DNA of 64,000 bases, taken from the NCBI GenBank assembly GCA_946811185.2, contig OX328104.1, positions 12,101,918 to 12,165,917 of the forward strand, written 5' to 3'. A model generated the notes under the pieces. That model did no database searches, was not told the origin of the DNA, and saw nothing but the letters and a program-made list of their open reading frames with translations. Origin of the DNA: Hippopus hippopus (Eukaryota; Mollusca; Bivalvia; Cardiida; Cardiidae). The position numbers were made by a program, and so were the translations under genes. Below, in pieces: positions 55,231-64,000 of the stretch (positions are counted from its first letter, which is position 1; every line of letters starts with the position of its first letter).

Positions 55231-56538
55231 GTATGTATTCTGCTCCAGAAAATAAATAGAATTCTTAAAATAATAGACTTCTGTGCAATATTACATCACA
55301 TTGAATATAAAGCGGTTTAGTAAATTATACGTCATGGAGATATGACATATATCTGCCTACGCACAGAAAAAGCGCTGGTAACTTCACTTAAGTACATGTT
55401 AGTTCGACCGTTATACTGGTATCAGTCCGTTAAATAGAGCATTTCCATAAAAAATCATAAGGTAAAACTGCACAACAAATACACTAATACAGTGTTTCCA
55501 GTGTCTGATTTAACGCCTGTATTTTAGATAAAAGGCAAATAAGAACACATATTTCTGTGAGTTTACTACAGTTCTGTACCTTGTTTGCCAGGATGTTTGT
55601 CAGTGGTTTTGATACTTGTAACTGGAGATACTCCTATATATACAGTTAACACCGCGTTATCTGATATTGCGATCATAGTAATCTTAACATTGACGTCCCA
55701 GTTCATTGAAAGAGAATGGACAATGTAGGCCTATTAAAAGCCATATGCTTTCTGTTGCGATGGGGTCTTGTTTCCAGTATGCTATTATCGGTTCGTGAAA
55801 AATGTAAAGGCCTTCAAGAGTTTAATACCGACCAAAATGAAAAGCATAAAAAAGAATAACTCTCATTTACTCTCAACACTGTGAAACTGGACAATACAGT
55901 CCGGGAGACTGAGATTATTGTTGAAATCAGAACAAAAAAAGAATAAATCTGGCAGAAATTTTTCGCGTTATGAGCGTATGATCCTCAAATGTTTTAAAAG
56001 ATGAGAGAGAAAAAAAAATCCATTATTTTTAGGAAAATGCCTTGGGACATCTGTTTTATTTACACGAATCAGTCTGAATACACAGATGGGCAGATAAAAG
56101 ACATTAGTTTTAGTGAAAGTTGTTATCAATTGGTAATTTCTGAGATATTATCATAAGAAGCACCATCTTGATAGGAATCAGCAGCCCCATGATAATCTCT
56201 CTAAGTTCTGGTCCTAACAATGGAAAACTTCATTCTAAAAAACAAACGAAGAATCTGTTTCATTAATACTCATGTAACTATAAAACCAAATGTTAAACCA
56301 TTGTAACTTCCTGTTTCACTTCGAATTCTTCAGCATAGATTTAATCAGACGTTATTCACTATCTATCATTTAGTCGTCAAATTAGGGATTTGCTACCAAT
56401 ATAGTCAAGAAACTGCTTTTATATGGGTGTTTATAACGTGTCAGTTAATTGTTGAAAGTTCTAGCTGGATGCAATCATCCACCGCAGGGAATACCCCATT
56501 CTGTCCAGTGCCATATGAAAAAAAAAAAAGAAAAAAAT
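55231..56538. other. no feature recognised; possible home of upstream Ig exons
   Basis: The missing first half of the V-set domain and the signal peptide must lie at higher coordinates than 54069. I looked on the minus strand for a Cys-containing exon ending in phase 0 and saw none that was convincing. Confidence 0.35.
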
Positions 56539-56748
56539 GAGCAGCACTCTGAGAAATAGGGCTTTAACTTCATGGTGCATTATACCAAAGCAAATCGTCG
56601 ATTAAGGATTTTTTTCTTATCTATCTTGATCCTGAGGTAGGCTGGTGCTTTGACATGCAGAAAGTTTACCGGTAGCAAAAGGTTTTGTTCCTTTGAACAG
56701 AGCAGGCTGACATGCGTCGATAGTTTTTGCAAATGCATTGAACGTAGT
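56539..56748 (-). mobile_element. family B element, diverged
   Basis: GAGCAGCACTCTGAGAAATA, CTTTGACATGCAGAAAGTTT, GAGCAGGCTGACATGCGTCG and TTTGCAAATGCATTGAAC. Confidence 0.75.
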
Positions 56749-57069
56749 CAGAGTAATAAAGACTAGTTAACTTCTTGTAAAAGAGTGGTATGAAAGAGAA
56801 TAGGACCCTGTTCCATAGTTTGGAAACGAATTAAATACCAAAGTGATTAAGAATATAAGTGTCGAGTATTGGCATTAAAACACGCTGATGGCGTTCCTTT
56901 TCGTCTTAAACACATACATTTTCTTGTTAACAGTTGTAAAACTGTTAAAAACAGAGAGCCTGGGGGAGAAGTTTTTCGACACAAAATACCTATGTGAAAT
57001 GCATTATGTTTAAAATTGTCAAAAGCAGGTAATTCTTGAACGTTTAAATTAAGACATCCGAAGAAAGCC

Positions 57070-57630
57070 TTTTTATGCCCCCGCCATGAAATGGCGGAAG
57101 GGCATATAGAGTTACCTGTGTCCGTCTGTGTGTGTGTGTGTTAGTGCGTGTGTGCGTTAGTGTGTGTGTCCCATTCTTGTCCGGAGCATAACTTCTACAT
57201 TTATCAATGGATTTCAAAATAATTTTGCACACTTGTTCTCCTCAACAAGTACTAGTGTCATGCGAAAAGTCTGTTTCGATACGCCCAAGGTCAAGGTCAC
57301 AGTTGAAGGTCAAATGTTTGAATTGACCTTGTCCGGAGCATAACTTCTGCATTTATCAATGGATTTCAAAAAAACTTCGCACACTTGTTCTCCTTAACAA
57401 GTACTAGTGTCATGCGAAAACTGTTTCGATACGCCCAAGGTCAAGGTCACAGTTGAAGGTCAAATGTTTAAATTGACCTTGTCCGGAGCATAACTTCTAC
57501 ATTTATCAATAGATTTCAAAAAAAAATTCGCACACTTGTTCTCCTTAACAAGTACTAGTGTCATGCGAAAAGTTTGTTTCGATACGCCCAAAGTCAAGGT
57601 CACAGTTGAAGGTCAAATGTTTAAATTGAC
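57070..57630 (+). repeat. tandem repeat, 150-152-bp unit, about three copies, with a GC-hairpin leader
   Basis: The leader TGCCCCCGCCATGAAATGGC (hairpin CCGCCAT / ATGGCGG) is followed by a (GT)n tract. GTCCGGAGCATAACTTCT then recurs at 57179, 57331 and 57481, each unit containing CACACTTGTTCTCC, CAAGTACTAGTGTCATGCGA and CCCAAGGTCAAGGTCACAGT. Frames are not kept open. Confidence 0.92.
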
Positions 57631-57856
57631 TGTTCAACCCAGATTTACATCCTGCTCAGCAGAATTGTGATATGAAAATACAGTTTTGGTTTTTAAAAAG
57701 ACTCATCCAAAGAACTATTCCAGAGAATATTGACGCTTCAACCTACCCTTCAACTATAGTCCAGTGTGATAATATTCGATCCAATTTGTTCCTGTCTCAT
57801 AGAGGAAGTCCAACAAAGTAATTATTATTGCTATATTTCTCACTCTCATTCCTAAG

Positions 57857-58064
57857 TTAAGATCTTCATAATCCTGAGTATAAGTAACCCTCAGTTGAAA
57901 GATTAAGGAAAACGCTGAATAAAAACAAGTTAATGCTCAAAACCAGCATTTTCTTCTTTTTCTCACAAAGTTTTCTACCATATGCAATACAAACCATATA
58001 ATTTATTGTCTGCATATTGCTTTCAACTTGGACCAGTCCTCAATTTTGTTATCAGGTATAAATA
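57857..58064 (+). mobile_element. family C element
   Basis: TTAAGATCTTCATAATCCTG, GCTCAAAACCAGCATTTTCT, ATTTATTGTCTGCATATTGC and CAATTTTGTTATCAGG. Confidence 0.75.
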
Positions 58065-58378
58065 ATCTTTTATCTGCTTGGCTATATATATAACAAACCT
58101 TCTTAACCCTGTCTAAGCTGTTATACAAAATAACAATTTTCTGTAATACCTACTGATTCTCTCATAGGACATATCTGTGACCAATACCATTTAGCGGGGG
58201 CATCCGTGTCTCTGACACACTTATTTCTAGTTATTTCTTGTAAATAACTGTGCAAGGTTCCAACAGAAGGACAGCAACAATGAGTGAAGTGTATGCGATA
58301 CAAAATTTCTATCTGCATGTATAAATTGACGGGTAAACGCTGAGGCGAAAGGACATGCTGTTTCCAGTATAACCATAT

Positions 58379-58528
58379 TCGTTGTACGGTCAGATAGCAA
58401 GGGACTTCGAAACTTGTTCACAGCTGTGGCGAATCATGTCTACCCGAGCCGAAGGCGAGGTGGCGACATGATTCGCCACAGCCGTGAACAAGTTTCCACG
58501 TTCCCTGCCACCTGACCGTACAACGAAC
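58379..58528. repeat. long GC-richer hairpin
   Basis: Arms of about 60 bp: TCGTTGTACGGTCAGATAGC and CTGTGGCGAATCATGTC on the left, GACATGATTCGCCACAG and ACCTGACCGTACAACGAA on the right, with a loop of about 24 nt (TACCCGAGCCGAAGGCGAGG). The arms differ at a few positions only. Confidence 0.92.
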
Positions 58529-58624
58529 TTATCATACTACAAAATTTTACCATTCCATTGTGTATTCAGCGAAATTTACCTGTTTTATGGTCTTAAGAAT
58601 GGAATACGCTGACAGAATAGAATT

Positions 58625-58905
58625 TCCCTTCTGAGTGCCCCAATTTAATGAAAACTGACGTCACTGAGAACTGACGTCACTGAAACACTGGTAAAACATG
58701 CAATTTGGTGCATAAACTTGATGATGTCACTGCGATAGTCATTCGACGTATTTTTATTTAAACGTGGATTAAAACAACTTCAAGGTAAGTAACTATACAC
58801 TTAAATGATTTTTGGCCAAAGAAAACAACCATTAGTTGCTTCAAACGATTAGTTTTTTACAATGTATGAGCTTCGACACTTCACAATTTGAAGTGGGGAG
58901 GAAGG
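58625..58905 (+). mobile_element. family G segment, copy 2
   Basis: AAAACTGACGTCACTGAGAA, GGTGCATAAACTTGATGATG, AAGGTAAGTAACTATACACT and GAGCTTCGACACTTCACAAT match the copies near 8930 and 40443. Confidence 0.75.
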
Positions 58906-59064
58906 GAGGTATTTAACAACTAAAAGAAAAAGACTTGCGTGAGGTGATGGTATCTCTTGTAGTCTTTCCCTGAGACAGCTCACAAGATGGAACTAATAGC
59001 TTTCACGTACGAAAGAAAAGTGCATGAATTTTATCATCGGTCATGGTGTGTATGAATTTTATCA

Positions 59065-59327
59065 TCAGCCATGGTCTGTTAAAAGGGTTTAAATACATCT
59101 GCAAAAATTGTCGACCCATGCAGGCCTGTGCAGTCCGCGCAGGCTGTCCTGGGTTGCAACTTTTTGCTAGTGGTCATCTCTTTGCATGACAGAGGGCCAG
59201 TTTATCTCATAATTCAGTCGTTTGACAAAATTTAAGGATCCACCATCTTGTGATGACTTGTTTGGTAAAATCACCGCTAGATCACGGCGATGCATTAAAC
59301 CACCTTTTCCCAGACCATCACTCATAT
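59065..59327 (+). mobile_element. family B element
   Basis: CAGCCATGGTCTGTTAAAAG, hairpin GGCCTGTGCAGTCCGCGCAG, end TTTTCCCAGACCATCACTCA. Confidence 0.87.
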
Positions 59328-60995
59328 ATAATTGTATATTATATTATTTCAGTGATTTTCATTGCAACACAAAACTTTGTATAGTTGACAAGAGTATGGA
59401 TAATTATCTTTTTGAAAATTGCCTTCCGGTAAGAAAACCGAGTGTCCTCAAATATACTGACTGACTTTAGAAACGAATCACTTAAATAAAAACTTTTTTA
59501 TGTACATTTTTGTTTGATATTCGATACTCATACTATATAAGAAAAAAAAGTAAAAATATCTTTTAACATTTTAGTGGCATTTAGATGAAAACCAATTTTT
59601 CATTGAATTTGTTTTAGCCAGTTACCTGATGTTGTGATCTGATTAATATTTCCAATTACAGGGAAAATATTTGAAGAATAAAGTGATGCGTTTCTAAAGT
59701 CAGTCGGTATACAAGTTATCCACAGGCTCAACAAGAGTCTGGATACAGGCAAAGGATATACAAACATTGGTCTATATTTTGATGTGAATTTTTAAATGAC
59801 ACACCAAAAATTTTAACTAAACTTTTTCATAGTTTTCTCTGATATACATGATATGCGTGTACCTAAATCAAAGATAGATGAAATCGTATATATTCTACAA
59901 GTATGGCGTGGTTTTTGTCGGTTTTATTTCGATTAGTTGTATTTACAGGTATGCTTCAAAAGTCGTTGCTACCGTCGGCGAGATAAGAAATAATACATTT
60001 TCCTTAATCATTATTTTCTGACACAATTGTCTGTAGGTCTAACTTTTACGCGCTTCTTCCACATATTACCATATATGATCCAGTTATGAATATAAATCAA
60101 GCTATAGCTCAATAAGAATTATTTTCTCGTAATTTAATTACAATCGTTGTTGTTTGCGATTTTGTAAGACTATTTTCTTCACACAAAATTCAACCTTGAA
60201 GAACGAATGACCAAATGAATTTAATTAGATCGTTTTCGTATCCAGAAGATCAGAGCAAATATAATATGGCGAATGGTGAAATTGCCTTGATTGAGACTTC
60301 TGTGAACTTGGCCACTGCCTGGTATTCACAAGCTCTTGTGTCCTTTGCGAAGAAGGGGAACTTGTGTGGTTTGATCTTAGTCTACCCTTGTCTGTTTTCA
60401 TTAAAATTCAATACATTACCAACTGAAATGAATAGTTGGATCGTAAAACAGTTTTTGTCTCTTTGGTCGTTTAATTTCAGCGGGGAACATACAGGTCAAT
60501 CAGTCATTTTGTGAGGGAAATTGGGTCATTCGGATCTTTGAACCAAGTCTATCATGCAATCTGCATAATTATCAACCGAATGATTTCTCGGGAGACCGTG
60601 TTTGACTTTTTTGACACGCAACTGTAATTCTACGCGTATGTCCGAAAAGAAAATATGCTTGTTGCGGCCGAACATGAGGTCATTTGGTTTAAACCTCAGT
60701 ATCACGTTACTTCAACACCTCCTGGAACACTGTTCCAGCAAACGATTTTGAAAACATCATCGCGTATAATTCACATGGTTTTACGATTTTGCACATGATG
60801 CAATACTTATCAACAGCAAGTTCTTCTTTTGCGTCAATGCTTTTTTTCTATTGGACTGTAAACGCCATCTATAAGAAAAGATGTCTCATAATTGCTCACC
60901 AGTTTGTCTACAGATAGAAATGTTTGTTTCTTTCATCTCGTCTGAAATTATCAGAAATGTGCTGTGGCATTCTACCAATCATTAGTCTTTTCTAT
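59328..60995. other. no repeat recognised
   Basis: Only the 99-codon frame at 60215 stands out. Confidence 0.35.
60215..60514 (+). other. unrecognised 99-codon ORF
   Basis: The frame from ATG 60215 to TGA has a plausible composition (ANGEIALIETSVNLATAWYS) and sits in sequence without recognised repeats. I see no known domain, signal peptide or convincing splice sites. It could be chance in AT-rich DNA. Confidence 0.15.
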
Positions 60996-61200
60996 GGATT
61001 CTCTGTGGCATAGAGGTTAAGGCAATGGGGTTGTAATCCGGAAGATATGGGTTGGATTTATCGCTGGTAACTTGTACCCAGGATACCCAGTTATTAAGCT
61101 TTTGTCGGCTTATTAATGGAATACTGTCGAAATAGTTATGACAATCAGAATTTGTGCTTCTGTTTAAATTCATAGTCAGAATTTAGATGCAGTTTAGAAT
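60996..61200 (+). mobile_element. tRNA-like SINE
   Basis: CTCTGTGGCATAGAGGTTAA holds an A-box-like motif, GATATGGGTTGGATTTATCG a weak B box, and CCCAGTTATTAAGCTTTTGT a body of unknown family. Confidence 0.5.
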
Positions 61201-61349
61201 AGTATGGGCTTTCGGGCTCTTATTTTGCTCCACACTCTTTGATAATTGGTCAGTTTTCAAATACAAATGTATATACGTATTCTCAATAAGCGGATCCTGA
61301 ACATGGTTAGAATACATGATAATTCCTATTGTCATCGTGCATGAAGACG

Positions 61350-61580
61350 CTAAACCGTAATCAGTCAGCCAAGAACGCGTCACATCAGTATATCAGGAGT
61401 TCAAATTCGATATCCTATCCTCAGCTGGCCATTGTTGGAGTTCCCTTGAGCAAGACATTCTCTTCGAAACCGAATACAATTAATTCATCCTTAAAGTATC
61501 TGACCGGGGTTAAGTTGCTTTTGCAGACAGTTCAGATGATCAAGACCTTGAATGTATACTCTCTGCCTTTTCATTAAATA
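61350..61580 (+). mobile_element. SINE fragment
   Basis: GGAGTTCAAATTCGATATCC resembles a B box, and GTTCCCTTGAGCAAGACATT resembles a motif I recall as widespread in SINE bodies. Confidence 0.5.
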
Positions 61581-61633
61581 TTCTGCCAAGGCAATTGAAT
61601 TTTTTGCTTTATTTTTATAACTGAAAAGGTTCA

Positions 61634-61827
61634 GGGTCTGTATTCACCGATCATTTTAAAGAACACTTACAGTCTTATTCTCAAGAATTTTCTAAATTTG
61701 AAAGAAATACAACTTCTGATTGGCTAAACCAAATGGTTTAGCCAATCAGAAGTTGTCTTACTTTCTTAAATCTGGAATCAGACTTGGCATGAAATTAAGA
61801 ACGGTTGGTGAATACAGTTCCAGGGCA
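61634..61827. mobile_element. family D element, best copy (family description)
   Basis: CAGGGTCTGTATTCACCGAT and GGTTGGTGAATACAGTTCCA are the ends. At the centre (61710-61755) CAACTTCTGATTGGCTAAAC meets its reverse complement over two bases. Outer arms carry CTTATTCTCAAGAATTTTCT and the like. It is a full-length palindromic MITE with no ORF. The superfamily is unknown. Confidence 0.92.
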
Positions 61828-61847
61828 GTATATAAGAAGATTAAGGA

Positions 61848-62079
61848 TTAAGTCTTTACCAAACAATGACATGCTGGCCTTTTCCAAATAGAAATTATTT
61901 CCAGGCGACAAAATAAATTTTGCTCAAAACACGAAATTTGTCTTTCATGGGGGTAGAAAACACTGTGGGAAAAGAACAAAAGGCTGGTTATTAGTATTTT
62001 CTCCTTTTCTCTCAATGTTTTCAAAAGCCTTTTGCCTAAAGGTCTTCCAAAGTCGAGATTGTTCCGTAAAGGGATTTAA
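61848..62079 (-). mobile_element. family C element with TTAA flanks
   Basis: TTAAGTCTTTACCAAACAAT to GTTCCGTAAAGGGATTTAA. It lies 21 bp from the preceding family D element. Confidence 0.85.
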
Positions 62080-62496
62080 TAGCCATCGCAAGAAAAACAC
62101 CATTAAGTGAACTGTCTCCTCAATTCGTTGAATCGTTAGGCTTCAATTTTAAAAACGAAGTTTAACACGGCCGTATAGGTTCAACAGCGTAAATTAAGCT
62201 AATCTGGATATTTTGGAACTATTAACATGTTTTTGTATGAAACCATTATTTCAATTAGCCATAACGATTACGACAAGATTTGAGGCATCCACTTGAGAGC
62301 AAGTTTTATGACAAAAATCATGAAATCTCTGCGCGATCTCTCCCACGAATTATTGGAAACGAATCGTGTCACGAAATGTCTTTTTTACGGGCAATAACAT
62401 TTAAAGGTTCTCGATATTTTCTTTCATATTGGAAACGGAAAAATCTAGCTCATTCGATCACTGATGTCTGTTGAAAATAGCGAATTAACATTGAAT

Positions 62497-62684
62497 TTAC
62501 CCTCTCAGTGCCATGGGCGAAAACATGGATTCTTGTAAATGGCAAAGATCAAGATCAGACTACACAGAACGAACAGTTTGGTCCTGAATATATACCGTCT
62601 GCTAATAAAGTAAGTTGAAGTCCTTGAGATAAAATCTTTCTGCAGTTCAGTGTATTGTATTTTTAGCCGTCAAAAGAGGTCGAG
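62497..62684 (+). mobile_element. family E-like element
   Basis: TACCCTCTCAGTGCCATGGG, AAGATCAAGATCAGACTACA and TTTTTAGCCGTCAAAAGAGG; the right palindrome arm is decayed. Confidence 0.7.
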
Positions 62685-62690
62685 TATATA

Positions 62691-62888
62691 TGAGCCATGC
62701 TCTGTGAAAAGGGGGCTTAATGCATCTGCAAAAAGTATCGACCCTAGTCAGCCTGCGCAGTCCGTGCAGGTTGACCGGGGCCGAAACATTTTACTCTTCT
62801 TCATTTTTCTGAATGTCCAAGAACCGTTCTACCTCCATATCCAGTCAATTGTCAGACTAAAGAGAGTTTATGGACCCCTTTTAATATT
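62691..62888 (+). mobile_element. family B element cut off by a family A element
   Basis: GAGCCATGCTCTGTGAAAAG is an intact left end; hairpin CAGCCTGCGCAGTCCGTGCA. The element stops at TTTATGGACCCC, just before the family A end. Confidence 0.88.
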
Positions 62889-63152
62889 GGCCTGCAACAC
62901 GTGAAAAGGGGCATTCGGACATTTGCGTAAAGTGTCGTCTCGGATCAGCCTGCGCAGTCCGCGCAGACTGATCCGCAACGGCACTTTACGACTACATTAG
63001 ATTTTGTGCTACAGTAGACTTGCGCAAAACAGAAAATTGCATAAAAACGGAAAGTGTCTTTTCGGATTAGCCTGCGCGGACTGCGCAGGCTGATCCGAGA
63101 CGACACTTTACGCAAATGTCCGAATGCCCCTTTTCGCGTGTTGCAAGCCATA
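62889..63152. mobile_element. family A element
   Basis: GGCCTGCAACACGTGAAAAG to CTTTTCGCGTGTTGCAAGCC; both GC hairpins well preserved. Confidence 0.93.
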
Positions 63153-63833
63153 TTTGGCGCTGAAAGTGTTGAAGTTCTATAATGGTCTTGAAGAGATAAT
63201 TGGCAGCTCATTTACTAAATCTTATAATCATGCTGAAGCTTGCGAATGGTTGGATCATTTAGATTTTGTAGCGGCACCCCTTGAGAGATTTTGAAAGCAA
63301 GGGTTACGAGGAACGTTTTTTTTTTTGTGATCAAACACAGATAACTGCTTCACGACCATAAACATGAGGCAAACAATGAATGCCTTGTAAAAGCCATAAA
63401 TTACGTCCTCGTGTTCAAGTCCACTGTGATTTGATGATGGGTCATCGGATGCTTATAAAGTATTTCAAAATCCTATGATTCCTGAGGATGAGGCACACTG
63501 GGATAGCTGCAACGTTAAAACAGACGAAAAGCTCTCCTTAAAAGACTCTTAAATGGAAATTGAATATTTCTTTTGTATTTCAAATGCAAAGCACATAATC
63601 AGAATGCTTTGTACCGTTGCCTTGCAAAAAGGCATTGCTTTTAACCTCTTCCACTGCTAATGATAACTTGGACAATATTTTGCTGACGAACTACGAGAAC
63701 ACGGAACGTAGTCTAATCGCCCCCACCCACCACGCCCAAGAGCTGGTCTATCATGTAAGAATTAAAAAAAAAAATAAAAGAATCTTCAATTTTGGTAACA
63801 TTACTTTTATACCTCGAAAAAGTCGAATTTATT

Positions 63834-63955
63834 TCACCTTTGACCAAACCATCCGGACCAGGGAGAAGGCCTTTGAAAACATTGTTGGAAAAGGAGAAAA
63901 TTTTTACATGAATTTTACAAGATATTCAGTTTTTACTCTCTCCTGAAAAGTTGTA
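63834..63955 (+). mobile_element. family C element, partial, near the window edge
   Basis: CCTTTGACCAAACCATCC, AAGGCCTTTGAAAACATTGT and TGGAAAAGGAGAAAAT; only the left half is clear. Confidence 0.6.
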
Positions 63956-64000
63956 AAAATTGAGCTCCGATGTTTTTGAAGAAAAGCGACAAAATTCTGG

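Noticed and set aside
55560..55640. Possible upstream Ig exon on the minus strand ending CCTGGCAAACAAG before GTACAG
   Set aside because: No frame gives the expected first Ig Cys in phase 0; a stop lies just upstream in the only suitable frame.
56130..56215. Signal-peptide-like minus-strand frame (MGLLIPIKMVLLMIIS)
   Set aside because: No usable donor follows before a stop codon, and short hydrophobic frames are common in AT-rich DNA.
5000..63200. CRISPR-like or regularly spaced array formed by the GC hairpins
   Set aside because: Spacing is irregular, the copies lie inside whole transposon-like elements with their own ends, and the genome is eukaryotic.

Overview
This is a window of nuclear DNA from an animal, almost certainly a bivalve mollusc. 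It is AT-rich, has no long open reading frames and no operons, and its only convincing protein-coding gene is split into short exons by canonical GT-AG introns. The many short palindromic repeats built around a GC-rich hairpin (CAGCCTGCGCAG...), and the repeat beginning TGCCCCCGCCATGAAATGGC near 57.07 kb, are of a kind I recall from heterodont bivalves (Dreissena, Mya, Mercenaria). That placement is from memory, not from a search.

The gene lies on the minus strand between about 54.07 and 41.87 kb. Four exons were worked out by hand and join in frame: the second half of a V-set immunoglobulin (Ig) domain (53856-54069), two microexons of 36 and 39 nt (52748-52783 and 50603-50641), and a complete second Ig domain (41870-42157). 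The three internal introns are all phase 1, so both microexons and the second Ig exon can be skipped without breaking the frame. The product looks like a two-Ig cell-surface or secreted recognition protein of the lachesin / ZIG-8 / DPR-DIP type. The first exons (signal peptide, first half of Ig1) should lie beyond 54.1 kb and the last exon(s) below 41.8 kb; neither was found with confidence. The ORF of 78 codons at 681-917 has a good start context but no recognised family.

Most of the rest is transposon-derived. I sorted the copies by eye into families. A is about 265 bp with ends like GGCCTGCAACACGCGAAAAG. B is about 250 bp with ends like TGAGCCATGCTCTGTGAAAA. C is about 225 bp, flanked by TTAA, with a central palindrome of up to 67 bp. 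D is about 195 bp with ends like GTATTCACCAACCATTC. E is about 215 bp, TTAA-flanked in three copies, with a central 68-nt palindrome. F/G are hairpin elements carrying GATCGAAATTTATTTCA, and H is a hairpin element of about 360 bp present twice. There are also tRNA-derived SINEs, a decayed mariner transposase gene (about 6.74-7.60 kb), a foldback element of about 930 bp built on a minisatellite (46.24-47.18 kb), a 150-152-bp tandem repeat (57.18-57.63 kb) and several microsatellites.

By region: 0-5 kb holds a hypothetical ORF, foldbacks, a possible 5S-like pair and a SINE. 5-8 kb holds B and A elements and mariner. 8-25 kb is dense in C, D and B elements, SINEs and (GA)n. 25.7-29.2 kb, 35.2-37.5 kb, 37.7-39.5 kb, 55.2-56.5 kb and 59.3-61.0 kb are relatively free of recognised repeats. 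41.8-54.1 kb is the Ig gene, with introns packed with elements. 54-64 kb is mixed repeats and unassigned sequence. Coordinates of repeat copies are accurate to roughly 5-20 bp unless a terminal motif is stated.
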